Shown: one piece after another, positions 10,935 to 23,104 of the stretch
Position numbering within the stretch: the first letter of the stretch is position 1
Layout: each line of letters starts with the position of its first letter
DNA from: Dermacentor variabilis
Lineage: Eukaryota > Arthropoda > Arachnida > Ixodida > Ixodidae
Direction of reading: 5' to 3'
DNA length: 64,000 nt
Assembly: GCF_050947875.1 (NCBI RefSeq)
Contig: NC_134577.1
Coordinates: 69,134,639-69,198,638 of the forward strand
Program-made: the position numbers and the translations under genes
Notes under the pieces: generated by a model
The model's input: the letters and a program-made list of their open reading frames with translations, nothing else
Databases searched by the model: none
Told to the model about the DNA's origin: nothing

Positions 10935-12350
10935 CCTTACTCTATAGAGGAAACGAGCAAGCAAAGCTTGGCTACAGCGTGCCTAACGTCCTGATTTTCC
11001 GTATTTAGGTAGCGCCCGTGCCCGGAACGCCGTTTTCGGTCTGAATCGGCGTGGCGTCTATGTTCTTTCCAGCGTTCGTCAGCCACTAGAACGGGCCAAC
11101 AAAAGGACCGTCAACCATCACGCGATCATGTAAACGCGGGTTACGAATTTAAATTTCACGAAACCGGAATTTTCCGGAAATGTGCAATTCCTTATATTGA
11201 CCTTAAGTGTTGTCCAGCAGATCGTTTTTAGTCCGCCAACACGAACTATTTCAATGGAGCGGCGATGCCGTGGTTATCGCAAACAGCGCTGGGCAAGAAC
11301 GGTTTACCCTCGCAAACCGAGACGCAGCGTCTCGATGGCGTCTGACAAGCTGCGAGTCTCAGTGCAGTGCACAGCCGTGAACCGGTCCAAGTTAATGGCA
11401 GCTTCGCGTTGTTTGATGATTTTCACGGAAGGCAACCAACAAAGCTTATTCCGTTCTCGGCGGGGTTAGCAAGGAAGCACATGGTACAGCCCTCTCGCTA
11501 CATGTTTCTTGAGGGGGCATGCTTTTCGCATTGTTCGCGTCTAGCCGCATCATATAGAGCCGCAAACTGGTTTTTTTCTTTAGCGAACCTCGTCGCGCTC
11601 ACAAATCAGTTACTCCAAGCTTCGCTTGAAAACATGACTCACCTGTCTCACACACGGAAACACCGCCGCAGCCGACGTTCACAAAACCTTCAGGCTGGCA
11701 CGCCGCTGATACACGAATCGTTGATTTCTTCTCGATGGACGAATGATGATTGGTGTTAATGTCAGTACGAATGAAGAACAAAAAGCACGGAAGGTGTCTC
11801 GGATAAATTCTGTTTTTATGCATAAGAAACACGCCAAATTTGGGCGTATAATTATTATTTTGTAAAACAATTGAGCAGAATTCATTACAACATTTTCTTG
11901 TTCTGCGCCTGCGTCCTCTGGCGTTTGGTGAGAGCACTTGTTCGTTACGTAGCCGTGACGTAGTTCCCGAGGCCAGATTTCCCGCAGTGTCCGCTCTTAG
12001 TCTTTTTCTTTCTTTATGTTAATACTGAATGATGCCTGTACACAGCCGCACACCACTGAATGTTACATCCTCTCCTTGTATAGGCAAAAAAGGTGAAAGA
12101 AGAGTTACGATAAGAGCAAATGAGCAGTCCCACTAGACAAACACTTCATAGCAAGTTCAAATTAACAAGGCCTAAGAATGTGCCTGGGCGCCGTCTGGTA
12201 GCATTTGTTGATGATGAAATATAGAAAAGCCTTCCAACTGCCATGAAAAAGTAACACGGCCGTTTCACAAAGCAGAGGACATACATTCCCTAGAAGATAG
12301 AAATCTAATTTATTGCTTCTCATGCTTTTCATGACAATATAAATTATTAT
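10935..12350. other. no recognisable gene
   Basis: Open frames of 95-130 codons overlap between strands and match nothing I know. No bounded repeat is found. Confidence 0.35.
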
Positions 12351-12354
12351 TAAC

Positions 12355-12490
12355 GTGTATTAGGGTGAATTAAAGTATATTAAGGTGAATTGACGCGAAT
12401 TGAGGCAGTTTAATGCGGATTAGGTAGATTAAGGTGGATTACCATGGCTTAAGGTTGGCAGAAATTAGATCAAGGTGGATCAATGCAGGG
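12355..12490 (-). repeat. degenerate ttaaggtggat minisatellite
   Basis: About ten degenerate ~11 bp units (ttaaggtgaat, ttaaggtggatt, ttaggtagat). The reverse complement, taatccacctt, matches the arrays at about 23150-23290 and 35900-36090, so this is a third, inverted member of that repeat family. Confidence 0.65.
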
Positions 12491-13265
12491 CTTTAGTGTA
12501 AGGTGATAACTCAGAGAAGCAGTTATGCTTTCGCATTCAAATCACGTAAGGATATGTAAGTGGAATGTTCGAAAAGTGAAGTTGTCGAATACAAGCGAGT
12601 ACGCACATTAAAAAAAAAAATGTTACGTTTGAGTATGTATGGAATTGAGTGCCTTTCCATTTTCTTAGTCCTGGAAGTCGCGAATAAGAAACGTGTGGAA
12701 TTAAACTCCAACGGTGGTGGTGGCATAAGAATTGTATTCATTTGCACAGTGTGCGCGAAGAAACGCGTTCCCGTATCGCTTGCTCAATTTGTTACGGGTG
12801 CGTTTCTTGAGAAGGCAACGACGACAAACCTGAATATCGGGACTCTTGTCTGGGCTAGAGGGCAGTGCCGGACGGATCCTATGCTCAGACCGCACGCAGA
12901 ACGAGGCGTTGCGCTCAGAGATGCAGCCCAATACCTGCGAGGAAAAGTGCGGTGTTAATATCCTCTACATACTAAAAGAAAAGAAGCGAAGACAGCGAAG
13001 GTTATGCCAGTCCTCCCACCCTTCGGAAAGACCCTTTGTCTCGAACGCGGCACCAACTGCTGTCGCATTCGAACCGAACCACGTTTACACACGCGTTTAC
13101 CAGCTGCAGCTACGTTCGTGCGTGTCAAAGTGGTCCGACTATGTCGATCCTGATCACTGTTCATGGTGTGTCACGAAGTTCAACGAAACATTTAAATTCT
13201 GGGCGTTTAACGTGTTAAAACGACGAGGTGATTGCGAGGCAGGCCGTGAGTGGTAAACTCCGGGT
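12491..13265. other. no recognisable gene
   Basis: No domain or RNA gene is seen. Open frames of up to 136 codons lack recognisable motifs. Confidence 0.35.
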
Positions 13266-13325
13266 TCATGTCGACCACACGGAGTTCCTCGACCATGGAG
13301 TTCACTTTGACCACATGGAGCTCTT
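13266..13325. repeat. three ~19 bp tandem units
   Basis: Units of the form gaccac(a)tggagttc are repeated three times with small changes. Confidence 0.6.
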
Positions 13326-13329
13326 CCCA

Positions 13330-14593
13330 AAGACGGTGTCGATGTAGCACGGGGCTATCTTGGCAGCCGCAATGAATATTCGTCATCAGTCGCTGAAACG
13401 TAGCTCGGGTTCAACCTAGACCGGATTACGCGCACTTCAAACGACGCGGGCCCAGAATTTGCCAGGCACTGGAATCTTCAACCTCGAAAAATGAAGCAGC
13501 GTGTCACAGGCACTACTGTTCAGCTGAACTTTGTCTCAAAAGCGGTTTCCCTTAGTGTTGTACGCTGAAAATGGACACAACAGTGGCGCCATCTACGAGA
13601 AGCACGACGCTACATGCCGGTTCGGTCCGCTTGAGGTCAGAGGCGCAACTTTGCACGTCAGTGTAGACGTCCGGGTGCCGAGCAGACGAGCTGAGGACGT
13701 TGTCAGCAAGAGTTGCCTCTGCTTTGATAGTCCGAACGTTGACTACAATTATTGCAGCTTCTACTTGGGGCCGACTTCCTCAACTCGGGCCGGGCCCCCG
13801 CGCGGCCCTGCTGCTGGCGTAACAGACGCTGCTGGCGTCTGCAGCCCGTGAAGGCGGGTGGAGAGAAAGTGAGCGCGTCCATGGAAACAGATCAGCCGAA
13901 GTACAGCGAATCTACGCGCAAGCGACGCTGCCGAAGACATGGCTGGCTTCACCGCACTGGCTTGTTTCTGCGACGTGACGTTCTGCGCCGTTTTTTCCTT
14001 TCCCCGCGAGATGCTGACAAGTGAACGACTTGTTCCCGAAGCAACACGGATGGATGGATGGATAAAACTTTACTGGATACCGGAGCAACGTGATCTCGAT
14101 TTTGTCGCCTTCAAGCAGATAGCCTCTCACGCAATCAGGCAAACGTAAATACCGGCAGCACAAATTATCGTTGGCTTGGTTTGCGAAATCGTATGACAGA
14201 GCTGATCCTCGGAGGGCAATCGACATAGTCACCTACGGCTTCACTTGGCATACTTGCGTCTCTCTTAAAAGACGCACCATTTTTTTTTTTGTGGACATCG
14301 CTGACAGCCGTGATTTTGCCGGCTAACGCCGTGGTTCTGGACGCCCGCCACGGCAGCCTCGTTCTTGGCGACTCCGGCGGGCTGGCAAGCCCAGCGTTCA
14401 GCAGGTGGGAATGGCTACGCAGACACGTTGTGCTGCAGAGGACAGTGGAGCAGGAGCGCTGAGGGCCTGCACATCCGTGACCGCCACTCACAAACCTTAG
14501 AATGCATGTCCGCCGCTAACGTTTGCGAGTGGTGGCGCTGGCTAACACTCCAGGGGTTAGTCCTAGTAGGAAACATAAATACCCAAGAAAGTC
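13330..14593. other. no recognisable gene
   Basis: The stretch is GC-rich in part, with open frames of 60-130 codons on both strands that overlap each other. No family is recognised. Confidence 0.35.
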
Positions 14594-14812
14594 GACGGGG
14601 AAACGGCGCCGCGGTAGCTGAACTGGTGCAGCATCGCACGCGAAATGCAAAGACGTGGGATCCTTCCCCACCTGCGGCAATATTTTTTCATCCGCTTTCA
14701 TTTCCATTGTTTATAACTTCTTTAAATTCGTTTAGTAGGTACAAGTAATTTCGCCTATATTGTATTTGGTGTCAATGTTTGCTGGCTTCTTATGAGATGC
14801 GTAATAACAATC
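14594..14812 (+). mobile_element. tRNA-derived SINE, full copy
   Basis: The head ggggaaacggcgccgcggtagctgaactgg has a box-A-like start and is followed by a box-B-like gtgggatcc. The body contains cacctgcggcaa, ttttttcatccgctttcatttcc and tgtttgctggcttcttatga. The same head occurs at 29002-29050 (plus) and 30103-30161 (minus). I recognise this type from tick genomic sequence, where it is very common. It is non-coding and relies on LINE machinery. It stands 43 bp upstream of the RTE remnant. Confidence 0.7.
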
Positions 14813-14855
14813 GCGTCCCTCGGTTAACCCCTTGCTTCTCTTCTATATATATAGT

Positions 14856-15604
14856 TGAAGTAGCTGAGGAGTTCTATAGAGATTTATGCAGTACCATTGG
14901 CACCCACGACGATAATGGAAGAGAGAATAATCTAGAGGAATTTGAAATCCCACAAGTAACGCCGGAAGGAGTAAAGAAAGCCTTGGGAGCTATGCAAAGG
15001 GGGAAGGCAGCTGGGGACGGTCAGGTAACAGCAGGTTTGTTGAAGGATGGTGGGCAGATTGTTCTAGAAAAACTGGCCACCCTGTTATACGCAATGCCTC
15101 ACGGCCTTAGGCGTACCGGAGTCTTGGAAGAACGCCAACATAACCTTAATCCATAAGAAAGGGGACGCCAAAGACTTGAAAAATTATAGACCCATCAGCT
15201 TGCTGTCCGTTGCTTACAAAGTATTTATTAAGGTGATCGCAAATAGAATAAGGAACACCTTAGACTTCTGTCAACCGAAGGACCAGGCACGATTTCGTAA
15301 AGGCTACTCAACAATAGACCACATTCACACCATCAATCAGGTGATACAGAAATGTACGGAATATAACGAACCCTTATATATAGCCTTCATTGATTACGAG
15401 GAAGCATTTGATTCTGTCGAAACCTCAGCAGTCATGCAGGCATTGCGGAATCAGGGTGTAGACAAGCCGTATGTAAAAATACTGAAAGATATCTATAGCG
15501 GCTCCACAGCCCACCGTAGTCCTCCATAACCGAAGCAAAAAAATCCCAATAAAGAAGGGCGTCAGGCAGGGAGATACGATCTCTGGCCCTGAGGGTACAC
15601 GAAA

Positions 15605-15663
<59 letters not shown>

Positions 15664-16549
15664 ATGCTATTCACAGCGTGTTTACAGGAGGTATTCAGAG
15701 ACCTGGATTGGGAGGAATCGTGGATAAGAGATAATGAAGAATACCTTAGTAACTTGCAATTCGCTGATGATATTGCCTTGCTTAGTAACTCAGGGGACCA
15801 ATTGTAATGCATGCTCACTGACCTGGATAGGCAAAGTAGAAAGGTGGGCCTACAATTTAATCTGCAAAAAATTAAAGTAATGTTTAACAATCTCGGAAGA
15901 GAACAGCAGTTTACGATAGGTAGCGAGGCACTGGAGCTGTTAAGGGAATATTTTCATAGGGCAGGTAGTGACCGCGGATCCGGGTCATGAGACTGAAATA
16001 ATCAGAGGAATAAGAATGGGCTAGGGGTGCGTTTGGCAGGAGTTCTCAGATCATGAACAGCAGGTTGCCAATATCCCTCAAGAGAAAAGTGCAAAACAGC
16101 TGTGTCTTACCAGTACTCACCTACAGGGCAGAAACCTGGAGGCTTACGAAAACGGTTCTACTTAAATTGAGGACGACGCAATGAGCTATGGAAAGAAAGA
16201 TGATGGCTGTAACGTTAAGGGGGGGAGGGATAAGAATAGAGCAGATTGGGTGAGGGAATAAACGCAAGTTAATGATATCTTAGTTGAAATCAAGAAACAG
16301 AAATGGGCATGGGCAGGGCATGTAATGAGGAGGGAAGATAAGCGATGGTCATTAAGGGCTACGCACTGGATTTCAAAAGAAGGGAAGTGTAGCAGGGGAC
16401 GGCAGAAAGTTGGGTGGGCGGAAGAGATTAAGAAGTTTGCAGGGACAACATGGCCACAATTAGCACATGACCGGGGTAGTTCGGGAAGTGTGGGAGAGGC
16501 CTCTGCCCTGCCGTGGGCGTAGCCAGGCTGATGGTAATGACATGTATAT
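14856..16549 (+). mobile_element. decayed RTE-type LINE (RT and C-terminus)
   Basis: Reverse-transcriptase fragments read in several frames on the plus strand: a VAEEFYRDL-type start at about 14856, then NYRPISLLSVAYK at 15176-15220, then FADDIALL-equivalent sequence near 15760 (mutated to FADDIALLSN with flanking stops), then the C-terminal IKKFAG and the typical end ctgccctgccgtgggcgtagccaggctgatg. The 5' part, including the endonuclease, is missing. Several frameshifts and stops make it a dead copy. It is closely related to the better-preserved minus-strand copy at 48317-50012. Its 3' tail at 16535-16549 abuts the Sola2-like transposon. Confidence 0.8.
15585..15664 (+). repeat. retroposon tail with (AAAT)n inside the RTE copy
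   Basis: An 80 bp insertion (ggccctgagggtacacg, then about 15 AAAT units) interrupts the RT sequence between gatacgatctct and gctattcacagcg, which are adjacent in the related copy (apart from a few bases). It looks like the 3' end of another retroposon with an AAAT tail. Confidence 0.6.
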
Positions 16550-17507
16550 GGGTCATTCCATCTCAAGTGTACTCGGTGTTTTATCGACCATCTGCGATTC
16601 TGCTGAAAAAAAATCATACTGTTTTACCTCAATGTGCGAAGTAATTATTCAAGCGATTTTTCCTGAAAAAATAATTTCTAATGCTCTGAGGACGCTTTGA
16701 AGGTTGCGCACACAAGTGAAACTATGCCAGGTGGAAAAATTTCTACAAAGTTATTCCTTTGACCTGTTACTGCGAATATTTTTTAAAATAGTCGCCAGAC
16801 GGTACTCTTTCGTGACTATTGTCGTTTTTTACTTTCTGTTTTAATTTACATAATTTTTAGCCGTAAGGAAAAGTCGTCTATTGCCCCTTTTTTAATATTT
16901 TTTATAAAAGAAAGCAACGTTTCCATGAGGAATATATTCACAATAGGGGCTTGGTATGTGTGTATATTAGATGATAAAAATATTCTTATAAGAAATAAAG
17001 CCTAAACTTTCGCTTAATGCCATGGTAAATATGAAAAAAATTACGTTCTGACTCAATTTGTGGCTTCATTTTCGCAATGTAGCGTTCCAAGTAAAAATAT
17101 TGCTAAGACGGCATTGCATAGTATGCTTTGCTGTCTATCTATGTGCAAAGATTTAAAAGATTAAATTTTGTTTTAAGCGAGAAAAAAATTTTAGAACTGC
17201 AGAATCACATGGTTGCGCGGAGCATCTCTTTGCTTCGCCTTCACTGCATAGCACGTCGGTCGGCGTTTCAGTCTGCCTCATTTTACGTGTTTCTTCTTTT
17301 TCTTTTTGAAGACGAGGTCTTCTTTGGCGACTTCAGGTTGATTCGCGGTTCGTGGGGACTGAGTTTCTGGCCATTGTAATCTGGTAAGATAATTGCAGGC
17401 CTTCTAGTGCACGTAGGACAAGAAATAGGCGTCTGAGTTAAGCTTGGAACGAAAAAGATGGAGAAAGTTAGTGTACTACTATATACGGAGAAGTTACAAC
17501 GCCTAAT
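16550..17507 (+). repeat. left terminal inverted repeat, ~958 bp
   Basis: This is the reverse complement of about 20847-21803, with only scattered substitutions and small indels (for example poly-A/T length near 16677). It holds a frame of 83 codons that is also present in the other TIR, but nothing suggests it is translated. Confidence 0.9.
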
Positions 17508-17915
17508 GGTGAAATAACTTTATATGTGCCCGTTCGCACAGCATGCACCTAAAACCGGAACCGGCAGTGTTGCTCTACGAAAGATATGGGCCAATCACGG
17601 AGAGATTGCTGCCTAAAATTTTTGACTGATCCCAAAGGCAGTACGCTATAGACAACAAACTACATGGTGCCCTAATGCGCCATGGATGACACTTTCTTCT
17701 TTGACCACCGCCAGATGTTGAGCCGTGTTTTTTTTTTTTATCCAGCGCTTCGTTTGCAAATATTTACGATTCCCAAAATGAAACATCGCAAATAGAATAT
17801 ACGCTCTCATGGCGGCTTTACTTCGCACGGCATTATTTCAAACTTACTTTGATATAACTTATATACCTGTCCGTCTTGTCTCCGTTCGCGTGTAGCCTTC
17901 CACTGTAAGCATAGT

Positions 17916-20660
17916 TCACTTCGACACTCGAACTACCTCTGTGGTTGAATAGGATGTAACCCCAGCGAGAATTGAAGTCGGCGAGAAGGGCTTAAAGTGA
18001 TGAAACTTCCGTGTGCCTTTTATAGTAGTCACTTTGCTGAACCGCGGGGACAGCACAATTTTTCTTTTTTGAACAGTTTCCTTCGAAACCCAAAGAATAG
18101 TTATCCCTTGGATACTCTCCTTCGCCCACGTGAACAGCTGGTGTGGGGTCATGATTTGGTCACGAATTGGCCTCTGAAGACTGGCTCGGGCTGCTAGCCG
18201 TTTCACGGTGCCGCCAAGACCGTCACAGGCACTCTTGCCATGAGCTGTAGCATAAAAATTCCATTCTGCACCAATTCCGAAGTCATCTTCGTGATTGCAG
18301 AGGTTCACAAGGTTCCTTTTGTTTTTGTACTGTGCTGGAGCTCCGTCAGAAAAGTAGAGGATTTTTCGTAGATGTGGCAACTGTTGCTTGAGTACTGTGA
18401 CAACTTCGGTCTGGAACGCGGACACTGCAACGGCGTCGTGCTCTGTACAGTCAGAAATTACAACGTAATTCTTGACTACAATTTCTTCGTCAGGGCAGCA
18501 ATAGACTACAAATGGGTGCAGTGTTGCTTGCTCATTCACCCAGTGGTAGGCCTGCGGGGCATCTTGCACAATGAATGTATAGTTCTCTGAAAAGTCTAGA
18601 AGAACAAGCGCTTCGCTTTTGGTAAGCTTTGACTTTGCATGACGAAGGTAAGATGCTTGTTTCTTGCTGATATAATGATGAATTTTCACTTTGGCTAGCA
18701 TCTCCAAAAATTTCTCGCGAAAGTCATCCGGGGTTAGCAGAAGAGTTTCGAGTTTGCATCGTAGGCCACCTACCCACTGGTGTACATGTATGTGGTCGAC
18801 TTCTTCGTTGTTAAGTAGTGGGCTGTTACGAAGCGCCGTTTCGACGTTTTCTGTACCGGGGCAGGTCTGGCACCTCCCACGCATGCAATCTTCATTTCCT
18901 GTGTCACACACAGTGGTGGCCAACAGTTCTTGCAGGGATTTCTTTAATCCGGAACTGTGGATCATCAACTTAAAATTTTGGTGATCCATGCAGACGCAAA
19001 TGGAGTGTGTGCCACTTGCCCCTGCTACCACGCAGTTTGATGGTCGCAAACGTGCAAACATGGAAAATCCACACTTGATATTATGAGTACTTTTCCACTC
19101 TGCATACAGCTCCTTTAAATTCAAAAGCAACAGTCGCTTTTGTCGGCCTGCTATTACATCTTTCTTCCCCGGGAGACAATATGAAACATTATCGTCTTCA
19201 TAAAAGTCCTTTATCAAAGTCTTCACGCTTTCGCTGATTGGGTGGCCCTTCTTTATTGGTGGGGTGCTGAGGATTCCATGTTCAGTTCTCAGTTTGATTG
19301 CTGCCCGTACTTGTCTTTGCGAGACTCCGAAATAGTCCACAATCTTTTTTTGAGACCAAGACACAGGAGCAAGGGTTAAGAGCTCTATTTTCCTTTCGCG
19401 TTTTCCTTCGGCGTGAAGCCTTTCTCTTACATTTTCCATTAAAGTCACATAGTCGCTAAGCATAAAATCGATACGTTGTCTCTTTGTCCTTGCAGTCTGT
19501 CTGGGTGCCGGAATGGTTCGCGCTTGTCTCTGTGCTGGGGTTCCGTGGCTAAGGCCTTCGCCTGTAAGACAATATGTTGGGCTTCCTTCATCGCTTGCTC
19601 TGCTGGCAGATGTCTCCACAGCAGTGGCACTCAGCCCATTCACACCTCCCACATGTGCGACTACCGAAAGGGCCGGCACCTTTAGATACTGAAGTGCCTC
19701 TCGAGAAGAGCGCCTCTTCTTTACTTCATAGCACTGGCGCATGCAAGCTTGGCACAATCTAGATCCTGGAATGAGATCCAAAGATGGGTGCAAATCTGAC
19801 AAGGATAGGGATATCACAGATGAGCCTCGGTAATTCTTGACGTGTGAAAGAAACGGATTCGAGCACCATTTGGATGCTATGTGCGATGTGTACTTCTTTA
19901 CGTAGAGGTGGTGATGATGGCCACATACTGTATCATCCAGTGTGCATTTTGAACGCAGAATCAAGAGCCGGCGATCAAGTTCGCTCAGTTCTTTGACACT
20001 ACTGGTGTACTGATTTTTCACGTAGATTGTCCTGTGGCACCCATTCGGTCCAAGTGAACAGTACGGTAATTCAGCACCTGAAAATAAATCGTAAAAACAC
20101 TATTGCCAGGAACACGTGTCATTGAATTATATATTGGCGCATACATGCCAGAAAGTCTGACATAAGCCACCTGTGCCACGCATAAGAGCAAGAAACGTAA
20201 TTCAATTTTACGGCCACGTTTTCTCGTCATCCTACGAATGTAAGGCTAGAATTTTTATGTGCGTCCGCCAACACACTGGTGTTAAAATCACACCTTGCCC
20301 TGGAGAGTAAATACGTGAACTAGAGACATCGTGTAGTTTAAACGTGCCATGAATTATTACGCAAATCCATGTACCTGAATTCTCAGAAGCTGAAGACGCA
20401 CCAAAACTGTCGTCCAGACCGTCGACTTGATACATTTTCTTCACAACAGGACCATCGGAAAGAAACTGTAAACATGAACGCCGGTTTGCTTCTGTGACAG
20501 CTGTAGCTTTGCCTGGGATAAAGAGGAGCAGTAGCAGACGACACACTATCGTCTGCTCGTAATGCACGCTCCTCCCGTCGTCTTGACGTCGCTTTCCCAG
20601 CCTCGGTGGGTGGCATCGCGGGACGCGTTTACGATACGAATACGTGTTCCAACCACACAT
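17916..20660 (-). CDS. Sola2-like DDD transposase, two exons
   Basis: The transposase catalyses excision and integration of the surrounding element. Exon 1 is 20375-20660 and exon 2 is 17916-20077. A 297 bp intron has GT at 20374-20373 and AG at 20079-20078, with a TTTATTTTCAG acceptor. The split Gly codon joins in frame, giving 815 codons without a stop. Residue positions count the spliced protein. Zinc-type cysteines are at 102 and 109 and in a CQAC-x3-C cluster near 203-211. A helix-turn-helix-like stretch (WSQKKIVDYFGVSQRQV) lies at about 336-352. Candidate catalytic acids are D590 (LLDFSENY), D673 (FSDGAPAQYKN) and D714 (HGKSACDGLGGTVKR). These motifs match a widespread arthropod and cnidarian transposase family. 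The start at 20660 is the first ATG of the open frame; a further upstream exon is possible. Confidence 0.8.
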
Positions 20661-20846
20661 TTAAAGCCGCTTCGCAGGCATTCTAGGTATCAAGCCCGCC
20701 AGTGGCCTTTTTCGTTGTTTTAGGTTTAGCAGAACGCCACAAATCGCCTGTTCGTTGAATAAAGCCACAGTTCTGGTTCCTGTTCTGGCGCGTTTTTAGT
20801 GAATGGTGACATGTGGATCGAATTTATTTCGCCGTATTTTTTAAGA

Positions 20847-21801
20847 ATTATGCGTTATAACTTCTCCGTATATAGTAGTACACTAACTTTCTCCATCTTT
20901 TTCGTTCCAAGCTTAACTCAGACGCCTATTTCTTGTCCTACGTGCACTAGAAGGCCTGCAATTATCTTACCAGATTACAATGGCCAGAAACTCAGTCCCC
21001 ACGAACCGCAAATCAACCTGAAGTCGCCAAAGAAGACCTCGTCTTCAAAAAGAAAAAGAAGAAACATGTAAAATGAGGCAGACTGAAACGCCGACCGACG
21101 TGCTATGCAGTGAAGGCGAAGCAAAGAGATGCTCCGCGCAACCTTGTGATTCTGCAGTTCGAAAATTTTTTTCTCGCTTAAAACAATATTTAATCTTTTA
21201 AATCTTTGCACATAGATAGACAGCAAAGCATACTATGCAATGCCGTCTATGCCATATTTTTACTTGGAACGCTACATTGCGAAAATGAAGCCACAAATTG
21301 AGTCAGAACGTAATTTTTTTCATATTTACCATGGCATTAAGCGAAAGTTTAGGCTTTATTTCTTATAAGAATATTTTTATCATCTAATATACACACATAC
21401 CAAGCCCCTATTGTGAATATATTCCTCATGGAAACGTTGCTTTCTTTTATAAAAAATATTAAAAAAGGGGCAATAGACGACTTTTTCTTACGGCTAAAAA
21501 TTATGTATATTAAAACAGAAAGTAAAAAACGACAATAGTCACGAAAGAGTACCGTCTGGCGACTATTTTAAAAAATATTCGCAGTAACAGGTCAAAGCAA
21601 TAACTTTGTGGAAATTTTTCCACCTGGCATAGTTTCACTTGTGTGCGCAACCTTCAAAGCGTCCTCAGGGCATTAGAATTTTTTTTTTCAAGAAAAATCG
21701 CTTCAATAATTACTTCGCACATTGAGGTAAAACAGTATGATTTTTTTCAGCAGAATCGCAGATGGTCGATAAAACACCGAGTACACTTGAGATGGAATGA
21801 C

Positions 21802-21803
<2 letters not shown>
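20847..21803 (-). repeat. right terminal inverted repeat, ~957 bp
   Basis: Partner of 16550-17507. It lies upstream of the transposase start (20660), so the promoter of the gene is presumably in or next to this arm. About 190 bp separate its inner edge from the first ATG. Confidence 0.9.

Positions 21804-21868
<65 letters not shown>
21804..21868. repeat. (TA)n microsatellite
   Basis: Uninterrupted TA dinucleotides directly at the right end of the Sola2-like element. The insertion target was evidently inside or beside TA-rich DNA, since the left flank also reads tgtatat. Confidence 0.95.
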
Positions 21869-21871
<3 letters not shown>

Positions 21872-22609
21872 CAGATGGACTCACCTTGTACAGGGAATGT
21901 GCCAGCGGGTGCATACACGCATTAGACTCAGACGAAGGATCCAACGTTGGGAAAATTAATTACGCGGCTCTGCACAACAGTGAGTATCTATTCTTTGAAT
22001 ACAGTTAAGATACGCAAGACTGCCAGAACTGCCTTCTCCGAACGAAGTTCGCAGCGACTGACCCTCTTTGCTCTCCCGTATTCTTACTTCATACGTTGTT
22101 TCACGTACTTCATACGTCATCACAACTATGAGCCAGTCGGCCAACGCGCTCTGAATTTTGTTTCACTGACATTATGCTATAAGTGGAAAATTCTTGCATT
22201 TTTTCACCCTACATTAACGGAGAGATCAACGTTCCATATAAAAATATAAGGCACACGGCGTTTCATAGGTGAGACCTTTAATTTTTTTTGAGTTACCATA
22301 ACCACAACTACACGTAACTACATTGCAGTGAAAAAAATCACTCTTCTCTGGAGCAGTGTTCCTCATACTTGTGGCTAATGGACAGTTTTGGCGGAGCGTC
22401 TGCGTACCGTGCCACTAGGGCCGGTGAGTGCTGCCAATTTCCAGGCACCTACTCGGCGCAAGGCTAGTCAGAGCATTAATGCGCGTGGGCCCAACGCTCG
22501 TAGCGGCAGCGGCCCGTAGAATGCTGCTCGCGTTCGGCTGCGGCGAAACAGTGCGTTGTACTTGGTCTCTCGGTTGTTTTACAGCCAAGCCGGGAGGGCG
22601 TCGCCGGCG
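21869..22609. other. no recognisable gene
   Basis: No domain or bounded repeat is seen. Open frames are short. Confidence 0.35.
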
Positions 22610-23100
22610 TTTTTAAAGCAAAAGCTTTACTGGCCGCGAACTTGCGATTTCGCCGTGGCGGTGCTTCGAGGAGGCACATGACGTCACACCGCGTTCCTCG
22701 TCGTTGCGATCGCCTCCGCTCGGTTCGCCAGCTGCGTCGCATGCCTGATAACATGTTGGAGGATTGAAAAGGAGAGCTCGCGTGCGCCGCAACCACAGTT
22801 GAGGCGGCAGTATGGACGACGAGAATTCTAAAAAGCAGGAGGAGGCCTGGAATCGACATCGGAACGAGATGAAGAGGAAACGAATTGCCCAGGAAACAGA
22901 CGAACAGATCGGCGAACGACTGGCTAAACGCCGCATCATTGCTAGACAACCAGACTAACCTGGACTTGCAATCAAGATTAACCAAGGCTAACCATGCTAT
23001 GCCTTAGCTTTCCCTACGTATATCCTGGCAAAGCCTAGCTATGCCACTGCCAATTTTTGGTAGACACGCTTGCGAAAGAAAAATCCCAGATGTCCTTAGC
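22610..23100 (+). repeat. dispersed repeat family E, second copy
   Basis: The head (aaagcaaaagctttact) parallels 7829-7845. An ATG at 22813 opens a small frame of about 48 codons with a highly charged product (MDDENSKKQEEAWNRHRNE and then RKRIAQETDEQIGERLAKRR). This resembles the charged peptide of the copy at 7825-8510. The tail is rich in aaccaaggctaacc and tagctatgcc words, ending gccactgccaatttttgg, also seen at about 25690-25820. It may be a short gene carried by a repeat; its function is unknown. Confidence 0.5.
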
Positions 23101-23104
23101 TATC

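Larger units (their letters stand above)
16550..21803 (-). mobile_element. complete Sola2-like DNA transposon
   Basis: The element is 5254 bp. It starts gggtcattccatctcaagtg and ends with the exact inverse. Long inverted repeats (about 958 bp each) frame a minus-strand transposase gene. It is flanked by ATAT on both sides (16546-16549 and 21804-21807), though the right flank is a (TA)n array, so the duplication there is partly ambiguous. As I recall the published description, Sola2 elements have GRG termini, 4 bp AWWT-type duplications and often long TIRs. GGG ends, ATAT and the DDD-type protein fit this well. The intact gene and very similar TIRs suggest recent or ongoing mobility. The superfamily name is inference; the structure is seen directly. 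Confidence 0.85.

Noticed and set aside
17128..17379. 83-codon gene in the Sola2-like TIR
   Set aside because: The same frame occurs in both TIRs (17128-17379 and 20975-21226) only because the arms are copies. There is no recognisable domain, and it is Phe/Leu/Arg-rich by composition.
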